A stretch of DNA of 33,834 nucleotides from an uncultured bacterium (lineage in GTDB: Bacteria > Pseudomonadota > Gammaproteobacteria > Burkholderiales > Burkholderiaceae_C). Numbering within the stretch: position 1 is the stretch's first letter; the number at the start of each line of letters is the position of its first letter. Below are positions 10,586 to 18,841 of this stretch, piece after piece. The notes under the pieces are model-generated. The model worked only from the letters and a program-made list of their open reading frames with translations. It did no database searches and was not told the DNA's origin. The position numbers and the translations under genes were made by a program. Location of the stretch: assembly GCA_903830565.1 (NCBI GenBank), contig CAIKUF010000282.1, positions 1-33,834 on the forward strand. Reading direction: 5' to 3'.

Positions 10586-12552
10586 AGAACTCGCTACCCA
10601 TCGTCGCCGCATGGCTTGCCAGTGTGGCGCTCATCGCGCCGCCGTCTTTCGCCCAGCAGACCGCCGCACCGAAGGCGGCGAGCGCCACCACGGCGCGTGC
10701 GAACGAGGCCGTCGCCAAGGCGATGGCGATGAACGACAAGCAGGACTACGAAGATGCCAACCGCGGCAAGCTGGCTGAACTCAAGGAGCCGCTGGTCAAG
10801 GCGGCCGACGGTAGCGTGGTCTGGAACACGCAGCGCTACGACTTCGTCAAGGGCGACGCGCCGGTGACGGTCAACCCCAGCCTGTGGCGCGAACAAAAGC
10901 TCAACACCGCGCAAGGCCTGTTCAAGGTCACCGACGGCATCTACCAGATTCGCGGTTACGACGTCGCGAACATGACGCTGGTCGAAGGTGCGACCGGCTG
11001 GATCGTGATCGACACCCTGCTGTCCGCGGAGATGTCCAGCGCCGGCTTCAAGCTGGCGATGCAGACGCTGCGCAGCACCAAACCGGTGGTGGCGGTGATC
11101 TACACGCACAGCCACGCCGACCACTACGGCGGCGCGCGTGGCGTGATCGACGAAGCCGACGTGCGCTCGGGCAAGGTCAAGGTCATCGCGCCTGACGGCT
11201 TCATGGAAAACGCAGTCGCCGAGAACGTGCTCGCCGGCAATGCGATGTCGCGGCGCGCGAACTACATGTACGGCGTGTCGCTGCCGGCCGGCGACAAGGG
11301 TTCGGTCGGCACCGGCCTCGGCCTGGCGTTGAGCAAGGGTTCGCTCGGGCTCATTCCGCCGACGCAGATCATCAAGAAGAGCGGCGAGGAGTTGACGATA
11401 GACGGCGTGCGCATCCAGTTCCAGATGGCGCAGGGCTCGGAGGCGCCGTCGGAGATGATGTTCTATTTCCCCGACAAGAAGGCCTTGTGCCTGTCGGAGG
11501 TGGCGACCAAGTTGATGCACAACATCTACACCATCCGCGGCGCGAAGACGCGCGATGCACTGGCTTGGAGCAAGTACATCAACGAGACGTTGGACCTCTT
11601 CCCCGACGCCGACGTCGCCTTTGCCAGCCACAACTGGCCGACCTGGGGCAATGCCAACATCCGCCAGTACCTGGCCAACCAACGCGACACCTATCGCTTC
11701 CTCAACGACCGCGCGCTGCACCTGGCCAACCAGGGGCAAACGATGACCGAGATCGGCAACGCGGAGTTCTTCCCCAAGGGCCTGGCGACGGACTCCAGCT
11801 CGCACGGTTACTACGGCACGCTGAGCCACAACCTGCGCGCCGTCTACAACTTCTACCTCGGCTACTACGACGCCAACCCGGCGACGCTGGCTCCGCTGTT
11901 ACCGACCGAGTCCGCCAAGCGCTATGTGGCGGCGATGGGCGGCGAAGCCGCCGTACTCGCCAACGGGCGCAAAGCGTTCGCCGACGGCGACTACCGCTGG
12001 GTCGTCGAGCTCGTGAACCATGTGGTGTTCGCCAATCCGGGCAACGTCGAGGCGCGCGCGCTGCAGGCCGAGGCGCTGGAGCAACTCGGCTACCAGGCCG
12101 AGTCGGCCACCTGGCGCAATGCCTATCTGATGGGCGCCTTCGAACTGCGCAATGGAGCGCAGGACATCGGCGCGAGCTCGGGCGGGCCGGACACCGTGCG
12201 CGGCATGACCAACGAGCTGCTGTTCGACTACATCGCGCTGCGCCTGGACCACGAGAAGACTGACGGCATGAAGGCCGCGATCAGCATGGTGTTCACCGAC
12301 ATCAGCGAGGTCTGGGCGCTGGAGCTCTCGAACTCGGTGCTGAACAACACCAAGGGCCGGGTGCTCAAGAACCCCGATCTCACGCTGACGCTGACGCGCC
12401 CGGCTTTCCTCGCGATGCTGTTGCAGGGCAAGAAGCTGCCCGAGCTCGTCCAGGCCGGCATGGTCAAGCTCGACGGCGACCCCAAGCCGTTGGCCGCGGT
12501 GTTCGCCAACATCGTCGATTTCGACCGCAAGTTCAACATCGTGACGCCCTGA
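10582..12552 (+). CDS. SdsA/YjcS-like alkylsulfatase (metallo-beta-lactamase fold, periplasmic)
   Basis: This 656-residue zinc hydrolase is of the type III linear alkylsulfatase class, which cleaves primary alkyl sulfates such as dodecyl sulfate to alcohol and sulfate. A signal peptide (about 1-24, ending SFAQ) exports it. The di-zinc site begins with T175-H-S-H-A-D-H181-YGG; later ligands are likely the acidic residues of GSEAPSEMMFYFP and LSEVAT and the His of ASHNWPTWG. A helical dimerisation region follows, and the last 130 or so residues look like the SCP2-type substrate-binding domain seen in SdsA1 (NELLFDYIALRLD onward). The length is the family's usual. It is translationally coupled to the aldehyde dehydrogenase upstream, strong context for a sulfate-ester-to-acid route. 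Confidence 0.93.
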   Translation: MKNSLPIVAAWLASVALIAPPSFAQQTAAPKAASATTARANEAVAKAMAMNDKQDYEDANRGKLAELKEPLVKAADGSVVWNTQRYDFVKGDAPVTVNPSLWREQKLNTAQGLFKVTDGIYQIRGYDVANMTLVEGATGWIVIDTLLSAEMSSAGFKLAMQTLRSTKPVVAVIYTHSHADHYGGARGVIDEADVRSGKVKVIAPDGFMENAVAENVLAGNAMSRRANYMYGVSLPAGDKGSVGTGLGLALSKGSLGLIPPTQIIKKSGEELTIDGVRIQFQMAQGSEAPSEMMFYFPDKKALCLSEVATKLMHNIYTIRGAKTRDALAWSKYINETLDLFPDADVAFASHNWPTWGNANIRQYLANQRDTYRFLNDRALHLANQGQTMTEIGNAEFFPKGLATDSSSHGYYGTLSHNLRAVYNFYLGYYDANPATLAPLLPTESAKRYVAAMGGEAAVLANGRKAFADGDYRWVVELVNHVVFANPGNVEARALQAEALEQLGYQAESATWRNAYLMGAFELRNGAQDIGASSGGPDTVRGMTNELLFDYIALRLDHEKTDGMKAAISMVFTDISEVWALELSNSVLNNTKGRVLKNPDLTLTLTRPAFLAMLLQGKKLPELVQAGMVKLDGDPKPLAAVFANIVDFDRKFNIVTP

Positions 12553-12687
12553 TGCAGCGGCCGGATCCTCAACCGGTTCGACACCAGCGTTGTCATCAAG
12601 GGCAACCTCGGCGGGGAGATCAGCGCCGTGCGGGTCCATTCAAGGCTGACATGTTGATGTCGACGCTTCTTCGCGCCGACGACGACG

Positions 12688-12789
12688 CTGCCAATCCTGT
12701 TCGCGGCCCGGTTCGGGCGGTTCTACACAGCGATCGTGATCTCGCGGTTCGTGGGCCTGGCGCAGGAAACGGTGCGTGACGGTGCTTAG
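12688..12789 (+). pseudogene. Probable remnant of a two-helix ion-channel gene
   Basis: The frame ending at TAG 12787-12789 reads TLPILFAARFGRFYTAIVIS followed by RFVGLAQETV. This resembles the second transmembrane helix of bacterial K+ channel-like proteins, where a GQxYxAxxxARLVGL pattern is common. The pore and first helix cannot be found upstream, where the frame is unconvincing and interrupted, so at most the C-terminal tail survives. The stop codon overlaps the left end of the palindromic element at 12788. This is family resemblance judged by eye. Confidence 0.35.
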
Positions 12790-12948
12790 TGCCTACTTGC
12801 ATGAGCCTGCGTCGGCACTGATCGGCGCTTGGGGCGCCGAGCGCAGGCGCGAACCGCAGCCATGGCTAGGCTATGGCGAGCGTTCGCGACGCCGCGATCG
12901 GCGATGCCAAGCGCGCCGAATGCAGCAAGACTTATGCAAGTAGGCACT
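12788..12948. repeat. Palindromic element, copy 1 (161 bp)
   Basis: Perfect 15-bp terminal inverted repeats (agtgcctacttgcat and its complement) bound a sequence that folds on itself over nearly its whole length. The core at about 12843-12894 is shared with two other copies in the window (32534-32585 in reverse, 33595-33646). It has no coding capacity of its own and no obvious target duplication. It supplies the sequence just upstream of the MscS-type channel gene and contaminates any start codon placed between 12829 and 12948. Confidence 0.8.
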
Positions 12949-12963
12949 GGCGCCCGCACCTGC

Positions 12964-15444
12964 GTGCGGTGTCTCGCATCCCGGCAGCGCGCTGCGGTTC
13001 GCTGGCGTCCGCCATGGCCGCTCGCGATGGCGCTGGCCATGCTTCTGGCGATTGCGGAGTGCCCCGACGCAACGGCCGCAACGAGCGGCCACGACGGCCC
13101 GGCATCGGCCTCGGCCCATGCCTCGGCCCCGGCCCCGGCCCCGGCCCCGGCCGTGGCTGGGTCGGCGCCGTTCAGCGTCGCCGAGACCGTCGCCCAGATT
13201 GCCGCCGACGACGACTTGCAGCGTGCGGCGCTGGCCCGTCTGGACAAGACCGAGCCACAGCAAGACCTGGTCCGTCGCACGGCGGCGTTGCAAGCCGACT
13301 TCGATCGCCTCGACCTGAGCCGGATCGAGCAGGCCGACCTCGTCGAGCTTGTTGTGCTCGTGCATCGCGCCTGGGTGCTCAAAGGCATGGCTTCGAACAT
13401 CGTCGACGACGCTGCCTCCATCCTTCACCATCTCGAACGGGATCGCATCGCCCTCGAGAAGGAGGGCCGTATGTGGCAGGGGCGCCTCGCTTTCCTCCGC
13501 GATCGGCTCGTGCCCGTGCTGGTGCTCGATCGTGCCCGCGCCGTCGAGGCGGATCTGCAAACCACGGGGGACCGCGTTCGAGAGGTTCGTGACAGTGCGC
13601 TTCTGGGCTATGTCGGGGCGGTTACGTTGAAGGCCCGCATCGTCGAGACCGATGCGCGTATTGCGGTGCGAATCGAGGACGTCCGTGCGCGACGGGCGGA
13701 ACTGGAGAAGTCTGCGCTTTGGCAGTTGGGCGCGGTGCGGTCGCAATCCGAGCGTGTCGCCTCCGACATACACAGGAGCAGCCGCGTGCTGCGAGACTAC
13801 CTGGCAGATACCGGTGCGCAGCTTGCCGCCTTGTTCTTTTCCGTTCTTGCCGTGGCCTGGTGGCTGCTGCGCGCCAGGCCGGCGCGGGAGGTCGCGGCGA
13901 CGCACGGAGATGTCCGCGGCCAGCCGGTCGTCGCCTCGGTGCTGGTCGCGCTGATGGCGCTCTTGTGGCTGGCCCCGAGCCCGCCGATCGCCTTCTACGT
14001 GACGTTGCTCGCTTTGGCCCCGATTCCCGCCGCGATCCTGGCCAGTCGCACGTTCGCTGCCAACATCCCGTTGACGCTGTGCGGCCTGACGTTCGCCACG
14101 GTGCTGCTGGCCTTGCGCAACATGGTCGAGGCGAGCCCGATCGCGGATCGGACGCTGCTGCTGCTGCAGGCCATCAGCCTGAGTGTGCCTCTGGCCATTG
14201 ACCTCGGACGCGGGCGGTTGCAACGGGCATTCCCGCGCTGGGGCGCGGACGCGGTGCGCCTTGCCGCCGGATTCGTCATCGCCGCGGCGGCCGTGTCGGC
14301 CTTGCATGTCTTCATCGGATTTTCCGGGCCGGCTCGATCGCTGCGCGCAGGGACCGGCAGCATCATCGGGTTCGGACTCGTGTTCGGTGCGTCCGCGGTT
14401 GCGCTCTATGGCGTGGTGCTCGCGCTGCTTGCCAGGCCCCCGCTGGCCTGGCTTCGAAGTGCTCGTGCTGCGGACCCGACGCTCTTGCGGTTGGTACGCA
14501 TGGTGCTCGGCGTGCTGGCCATAGGGGGTGTCACGTTCGTCACTTTGGGCAACCTTCGTCTGACGGAAGCGGCGCTCGCTGCCTTCGATTCGCTGATGGG
14601 ATCGACCGTTGAAGTGGGCGCGTTGTCCGTCCCGGCGAGTGCGATCGCTGGGGCGCTCGGCATTGCCCTGACGACGCTCGTTGTGACCGCCATGACCGGG
14701 TTTGTTCTCGATCGCGAAGTCTTTCCGCGCATCAAACTGCTCCCAGGTGTCGGCTACGCCGTCGCCACGTTTACGCGTTGGGTCATGGTCATCGTCGGCG
14801 CCGTTCTCTCGGTGGCTGCGCTGGGCCTGGACATGACCAAGGTCACGCTGATTGGCGGCGCGCTGGGTGTGGGCATCGGGTTCGGCCTGCAAAACGTCGT
14901 CAGCAACTTCGTTGCAGGACTGATCCTCATCGTCGAGCGGCCGGTCAGCGTGGGCGATCTGATCGAGATCGGGCCGCTGACGGGTGAGCTCAGGCGCATC
15001 GGGATCAGATCGTCGAGCGTCAAGACCACGCACGGGGCCGAGGTCATCGTGCCCAACTCGAACCTGGTCTCGAAAGAGGTGATCAACTGGACCCGTTCGG
15101 ATCGGCAGCGGCGCTATGACATCGATGTCCGCGTACCCTACGGCTGCGAACCTGAACAGGTGATGCGCCTGCTGCAGGAAGCTGCGATGGAAGTTCCGGA
15201 GATCATGACCAATCCGGCACCGCGCGCCGTGTTCGAGGGCTTCGGCGAGAGCTCGCTCGACTTCAAGTTGCTCGCCTGGGTCCGAACCGTCGACCTCGGG
15301 GCCGAAGCCCAAAACGCGCTGCGCGTTGCCGTACTGGGCAAGCTCGAAGGCGCGGCCATCGTCATGCCATTCAAGCGGCGCGAAGATCAGCCTCGTGCCG
15401 TGAATGCGCCAGCGCCTGCCGGAATGGGTCCGGCTCCAAAGTAA
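12964..15444 (+). CDS. Large MscS/MscK-type mechanosensitive channel
   Basis: The product (826 residues from GTG 12964) would be a tension-gated channel releasing solutes on osmotic downshock. A signal peptide ends near TAA|TSG. A proline/alanine repeat and a periplasmic helical, coiled-coil-prone region follow. Then come a series of membrane segments, and finally the MscS core: pore helix GGALGVGIGFGLQNVVSNF and beta domain with PVSVGDLIEIGPLTGELRRI and VIVPNSNLVSKEVINW (about 625-710). The size resembles MscK/YbdG-like multi-helix members rather than minimal MscS. The frame is open from 12829, but that start falls within the palindromic element; GTG 12964 and ATG 13027 both give a signal peptide, and neither has a good ribosome-binding site, so the true start is unsettled. 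Confidence 0.88.
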   Translation: MRCLASRQRAAVRWRPPWPLAMALAMLLAIAECPDATAATSGHDGPASASAHASAPAPAPAPAVAGSAPFSVAETVAQIAADDDLQRAALARLDKTEPQQDLVRRTAALQADFDRLDLSRIEQADLVELVVLVHRAWVLKGMASNIVDDAASILHHLERDRIALEKEGRMWQGRLAFLRDRLVPVLVLDRARAVEADLQTTGDRVREVRDSALLGYVGAVTLKARIVETDARIAVRIEDVRARRAELEKSALWQLGAVRSQSERVASDIHRSSRVLRDYLADTGAQLAALFFSVLAVAWWLLRARPAREVAATHGDVRGQPVVASVLVALMALLWLAPSPPIAFYVTLLALAPIPAAILASRTFAANIPLTLCGLTFATVLLALRNMVEASPIADRTLLLLQAISLSVPLAIDLGRGRLQRAFPRWGADAVRLAAGFVIAAAAVSALHVFIGFSGPARSLRAGTGSIIGFGLVFGASAVALYGVVLALLARPPLAWLRSARAADPTLLRLVRMVLGVLAIGGVTFVTLGNLRLTEAALAAFDSLMGSTVEVGALSVPASAIAGALGIALTTLVVTAMTGFVLDREVFPRIKLLPGVGYAVATFTRWVMVIVGAVLSVAALGLDMTKVTLIGGALGVGIGFGLQNVVSNFVAGLILIVERPVSVGDLIEIGPLTGELRRIGIRSSSVKTTHGAEVIVPNSNLVSKEVINWTRSDRQRRYDIDVRVPYGCEPEQVMRLLQEAAMEVPEIMTNPAPRAVFEGFGESSLDFKLLAWVRTVDLGAEAQNALRVAVLGKLEGAAIVMPFKRREDQPRAVNAPAPAGMGPAPK
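13125..13152 (+). repeat. Hexamer tandem repeat (ggcccc) inside the channel gene
   Basis: Four exact ggcccc units plus a partial fifth encode an alternating Ala-Pro tract just after the signal peptide. Because the unit is two codons, slippage would change linker length without breaking the frame. Confidence 0.6.
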
Positions 15445-15468
15445 AGGGGCTACATTAGGGACTTAAGC

Positions 15469-15595
15469 CAATGCTGTTCGATTCAGGCAGGGTTGCGGGT
15501 AACCCCTTGCATACGGAAAGCCTGGCCCTCATAGGCGAGGGCATCGGGCAAGTTCAAGGGAATCAAGCCCTTGGTATTCAAAGCGAACAGCATTG
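15469..15595. repeat. Inverted-repeat element of a different type (127 bp)
   Basis: Ends are perfect 12-bp inverted repeats (caatgctgttcg at 15469-15480, complement at 15584-15595). Inside are further short stems: caaggg/cccttg near 15555-15573 and gccctc/gagggc near 15526-15543. On the minus strand a 36-codon frame (15593 to 15483, beginning MLFALNTKGLIPLNLPDALA) spans almost the whole unit and looks coding-like, possibly a relic of a transposon or a small peptide. It shares no core with the 161-bp family. Most likely a MITE or IS remnant. Confidence 0.5.
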
Positions 15596-15688
15596 AGACG
15601 TGACCATACCTTGTGGGCGCTGAACGCCGCCCCTCGCTCGTCGCGCGAAGCCCCGTTCATCCTTTCAACAACGCGAGGAGCACCCGTC

Positions 15689-16147
15689 ATGATCAGAAGC
15701 CGCTTTCGTCCTGTGATTGTCGTTCTCGGTCTGTCCGCGCTGTGCGCGGCCCAGCTCGCCCAGGCGCAGTGGGTCATGGTGGCCAGGCACGCGATCGGCA
15801 AGGTCGAGCAGATATCGCAATCGCAGCCGAACGGCGCGAGCTACGATGCGGCCGCGGTGATGATCGAAGCGCCCGCCGACAAGGTGTACGCGACAGTGGT
15901 GAATGGCGTTCGAAAGAGGGAGGGCATTAGGGTCACCAGCGAGGACGCGCCGACGCGCTCGATTCAGTTTACGAACGGCACGCAGATCGCGGGCATCAAG
16001 GTGAGCGTGCTGGGCGACAACCTCTCGCACTTGCTCGTGTCCTCCGCGCACACTGGACCGGACTCCAACGCCGCAGCCATGGTGTCGGACAGCATCCTGC
16101 GAGTGTGCAAGGAAATGAACGTGGAGTGTTCGCGCGCGAGCCAGTAG
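15689..16147 (+). CDS. Small secreted protein of unknown function
   Basis: The 152-residue product has a signal peptide ending AQAQ (about 1-26). The ATG at 15689 is chosen over upstream starts because GAGGAG lies about nine bases before it and it alone begins the signal peptide. The mature part has the pattern VMIEAPADKVYATVVNGVRK followed by beta-strand-like segments (SIQFTNGTQIAGIKVSVLGD, HLLVSSAHTG). This suggests a small alpha/beta domain similar in look to stress-related periplasmic proteins that treat a substrate through a START- or SRPBCC-like fold. Two cysteines lie near the C-terminus. I cannot name the family. It stands alone between the inverted-repeat element and a 270-bp gap. 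Confidence 0.75.
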   Translation: MIRSRFRPVIVVLGLSALCAAQLAQAQWVMVARHAIGKVEQISQSQPNGASYDAAAVMIEAPADKVYATVVNGVRKREGIRVTSEDAPTRSIQFTNGTQIAGIKVSVLGDNLSHLLVSSAHTGPDSNAAAMVSDSILRVCKEMNVECSRASQ

Positions 16148-16419
16148 CGGCGCGTGCCGGCCATACCTTGCACGACAAGTGGGATCGAAGGCTGGGCCCT
16201 AACCCGGCGGCGAGTGGGTGCAATCGTTCGACTGTGCGGGGAATCACGATTTGCGACCAGTGGGCCGCTGGGTCGACCTTCGTCTCACTACCGTGAACAA
16301 CTGGCGGGCCTTGATTCGATATGCCCAGAGCGTTGTGCGTGTGCCGGGAAACAATCTGCTGCCGCTGATTGGCACATCGCTATACTGGGTACATTCAGCC
16401 GCGCTGGAAGGCCTCGACG
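16148..16419. other. Gap with little recognisable content
   Basis: No gene is supported here. A tatact sequence at 16381-16386 could be a -10 box for the small ORF at 16420, with a poor ctgccg -35 at 16359. I see no strong terminator, repeat or RNA gene. Confidence 0.3.
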
Positions 16420-16632
16420 ATGCTCGAAGACATGCAGGCCAAGATCGGCAACGTGGACGGCGAGGCAGGGGCCTTCATGACGGCCGCCGTCGACATGCTG
16501 AATCGCAAATGGTGCCTGGACCTCGCCTACCTGTACACCAAGCTGTCCGTCGATGCGAACAACTCCGGCTTCAACGGCAACCTCGACTGAAAGACGAGCG
16601 CCGTGCAGGCTTACGCAGCGCTGAAGTTCTGA
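16420..16632 (+). pseudogene. Small ORF interrupted by an in-frame TGA
   Basis: From ATG 16420 (preceded by GGAAGG at good spacing) 56 codons run to TGA at 16588-16590. In the same frame 13 more sense codons (KTSAVQAYAALKF) follow to TGA 16630-16632, and that second stop overlaps the next gene's ATG as TGATG, the usual geometry of coupled genes. The simplest reading is a 70-codon gene with a recent nonsense mutation or a sequencing error. The peptide (motif KWCLDLAYLYTKL near the middle) is not one I recognise. It could also be a plain 56-residue protein or non-coding. Confidence 0.35.
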
Positions 16633-17060
16633 TGCCGCGCCTTCGACAAACCGCGTTTGCCTTGTTGCAAGGCCTCTTGGTGGCGGCAGGCGCGGCGCTC
16701 GCGCAGGGGTCGGCGGTCGCTCCGGCTGGCCCGGCGGTGTCGGCCGAGCAGCCCGCGCTCGGCGTGCTGGTCGGACGCTGGGTGCGTCCCGACGGCGGCT
16801 ACGTCATCACGATCAAGGGCATCGATGCGGCCGGCAAGCTCGACGCCGGCTACGCCAACCCGACACCGCTGCCGTTCTACACCGCCGAGGCGTCGCGCGA
16901 CGGCGCTGCCCTCAAGCTCTTCTTCGAGCTGCGCGCCGGTGGCTACGGCGGTTCCACCTATACGTTGACCTACGACGCCGCGAGCGACCGGTTGAAGGGC
17001 GTGTACTACCAGGCCGTCGCGCGCCAGAAATTCGAGGTTGTGTTCCTGCGTTCGAAGTAG
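16632..17060 (+). CDS. Small secreted protein of unknown function
   Basis: The 142-residue product has a signal peptide (basic MPRLRQ, hydrophobic core, ending ALAQ at about 25). A mature domain of roughly 100 residues reads as beta-rich: LVGRWVRPDGGYVITIKGID, then alternating strands to the end (KGVYYQAVARQKFEVVFLRS). This looks like a small lipocalin- or barrel-like fold with a GxW motif, but that is shape only. The ATG overlaps the preceding frame's stop (TGATG). It is followed after 68 bp by an outer-membrane channel-like gene. No specific function can be given. Confidence 0.75.
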   Translation: MPRLRQTAFALLQGLLVAAGAALAQGSAVAPAGPAVSAEQPALGVLVGRWVRPDGGYVITIKGIDAAGKLDAGYANPTPLPFYTAEASRDGAALKLFFELRAGGYGGSTYTLTYDAASDRLKGVYYQAVARQKFEVVFLRSK

Positions 17061-17128
17061 CGCATTGCCACGCAGATCGCCGCCGATTCACCCGCCTTCA
17101 CGACCGACACGTTCATCATCACGCTGCG

Positions 17129-17956
17129 ATGCCAGCCATGCCCGCGCCACTCTCCGCCGTCACCCATCTCACCCTTGCCGCCGCGCTGCTGGCGGCACTT
17201 CCGGCGGCGCATGCCGAGATGTCCGCCGAAGACCTCGCCAAGCTGGCGCAGAACCCGGTCGGCAACCTGATCAGCGTGCCGTTCCAGGACAACATCAACC
17301 TCAACACCGGGCCGCTCAAGGGAACGCAGAACATCCTCAACATCCAGCCGGTGATCCCGGTCTCGGTGAACGACGAGTGGAACGTCATCACGCGGACCAT
17401 CATCCCGGTGATCTCGAACCCGGCATTCGCGCCGGGCGAGGAGCGCGTCAACGGCGTCGGCGACATCCAATTCACGGCTTTCCTGTCGCCGGCCAAACCG
17501 GGCGCATGGATCTGGGGCGCCGGGGCGATTGCACAGTTGCCGACGAATACCAACGAATCGCTGGGCAACAGGAACTGGGGCCTCGGGCCGTCGGTCGTCG
17601 TGTTGCACCTGGAAAAGGGCGACCCCTGGGTCTACGGCGTGCTCGTCAATAACGTCTGGTCGCTCAGCAGCGACAAGCAAGGCGGCGCCTTCAACAACGG
17701 CCTGATCCAGCCCTTCGTCAACTACAACTTTCCGCAAGGCTTCTACCTTACGAGCGCGCCGATCTGGACTGTCAACTGGAAGGCCGACAGCGGCCAGCAA
17801 TGGACGGTTCCGCTGGGCGGTGGCATCGGCAAGATCTTCCACCTGGGCAAGCTGCCGGTGAACACCCATCTCTCGGCGTACTACATCGTGGCGCGACCCG
17901 ACTACGCATCCAACTGGCAGATTCGCGCGCAAGTGCAGTTCATGTTCCCGAAGTAG
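17129..17956 (+). CDS. Outer-membrane channel-like protein (phenol-MetA/neuromedin-U type label)
   Basis: The 275-residue product has a signal peptide ending AHAE (about 1-29). It then has a beta-barrel-like pattern of alternating aromatic strands and ends in an aromatic/basic terminus (VQFMFPK) typical of outer-membrane barrels. Phrases such as NVITRTIIPVISNP, GVGDIQFTAFLSPAKPG and GLGPSVVVLHLEKG match the family annotated as transporter, oddly also called neuromedin U in bacteria, and the MetA-pathway phenol-degradation proteins. Those are thought to help uptake of hydrophobic substrates. It precedes an SDR and a GMC dehydrogenase, suggesting uptake coupled to alcohol oxidation. Confidence 0.8.
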   Translation: MPAMPAPLSAVTHLTLAAALLAALPAAHAEMSAEDLAKLAQNPVGNLISVPFQDNINLNTGPLKGTQNILNIQPVIPVSVNDEWNVITRTIIPVISNPAFAPGEERVNGVGDIQFTAFLSPAKPGAWIWGAGAIAQLPTNTNESLGNRNWGLGPSVVVLHLEKGDPWVYGVLVNNVWSLSSDKQGGAFNNGLIQPFVNYNFPQGFYLTSAPIWTVNWKADSGQQWTVPLGGGIGKIFHLGKLPVNTHLSAYYIVARPDYASNWQIRAQVQFMFPK

Positions 17957-18008
17957 CGGGACAGGACTCGCAAGCCACGCAGGCCGCCGTCGGTCTCAAG
18001 AACTCGCA

Positions 18009-18803
18009 GTGACTGCATCCAAGGATCCCGGGACCGCCCTCGTCACCGGCGCCTCGTCGGGCATCGGCGAATCGCTGGCACGCTGCTTCGCGGCCAACGG
18101 CCACCGCATGGTGCTCGTTGCGCGCAGCGCCGACAAGCTCGAAGCGCTTGCGAAGTCGCTGCGCAGCGAGTTCGGCATCGGCGTGACGGTGATGCCGGCC
18201 GACCTGTCGCTGCCGGATGCCGTGGCCACACTGGCGGCCGGCCTCAGGCGCCGGCGAATTCGCGTCGATGTGCTGGTGAACAACGCCGGCATCCTCGAGC
18301 AGGGCGCGTTCGTCAAGACCACCCCGCGGCGGCATCAGCAGCTTATAGACCTCAACGTCTCGGGCCTGACGGCGATGCTGGCGCAGTTCGTTCCGGCGAT
18401 GGTCGAACGTGGCCGCGGCAGGGTGCTCAACGTTGCATCGATCGCCGCCTTTCAGCCCGTGCCGTCGCTCGCGACCTACGCGGCCACCAAGGCCTACGTG
18501 CTGTCGCTCACCGAATCGCTCTCGGAAGAGCTTCGCGGAAGCGGCGTCACGATCACGGCACTGTGCCCCGGTATCACGGCGACGCCCATGCTCAGCGGCG
18601 CGGTCGACGCCAATGAGCAACTGGCGAAACTGCCCGGCTTCCTGATCGGCGAGGTGGACGCCGTCGCCGCCGAGGGTTACCGTGCATGCATAAGCGGCGA
18701 AGTGATCCGCGTTCCCGGCCTGCTCAACCGCGCCGCCACCGTCGCTGGCCGGGCGACGCCCAAGTGGCTGCTGCGGCGCATTGCCGGCACGCTCGGCCGC
18801 TGA
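18009..18803 (+). CDS. Short-chain dehydrogenase/reductase
   Basis: This 264-residue NAD(P)-dependent oxidoreductase is of the classical SDR type. The cofactor motif T13-G-A-S-S-G-I-G20, the NNAG motif (about 94-97), catalytic Ser144 and Y157-x3-K161 are all present. The GTG start at 18009 gives the standard short lead before the first strand; the ribosome-binding site is weak. The group looks like the DltE/YciK-like general SDRs whose substrates are usually unknown. It lies 52 bp after the outer-membrane protein and 38 bp before the second GMC enzyme on the same strand, so it probably handles the same carbonyl or alcohol. Confidence 0.92.
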   Translation: MTASKDPGTALVTGASSGIGESLARCFAANGHRMVLVARSADKLEALAKSLRSEFGIGVTVMPADLSLPDAVATLAAGLRRRRIRVDVLVNNAGILEQGAFVKTTPRRHQQLIDLNVSGLTAMLAQFVPAMVERGRGRVLNVASIAAFQPVPSLATYAATKAYVLSLTESLSEELRGSGVTITALCPGITATPMLSGAVDANEQLAKLPGFLIGEVDAVAAEGYRACISGEVIRVPGLLNRAATVAGRATPKWLLRRIAGTLGR

Positions 18804-18841
18804 TGCGGGCGCACGGCCTAACCTTCGAAATGAGGTGAGCG

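Noticed and set aside
12829-12963. Upstream extension of the MscS-type channel gene
   Set aside because: It lies mostly within palindromic element copy 1 and encodes no signal peptide; the frame is open by chance.
13125-13152. ggcccc repeat as a phase-variation switch
   Set aside because: The unit is six bases, so slippage keeps the reading frame; it can only alter linker length.
12871-15312. Very long minus-strand open frame (813 codons) opposite the channel gene
   Set aside because: It is an antisense shadow caused by high GC; its translation is rich in Arg, His, Gln and Asp with no domain, while the plus strand shows clear MscS motifs.
16588-16590. TGA as a selenocysteine codon in the small ORF
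   Set aside because: No SECIS-like hairpin is evident just downstream and the peptide is not a known selenoprotein; mutation or error is simpler.
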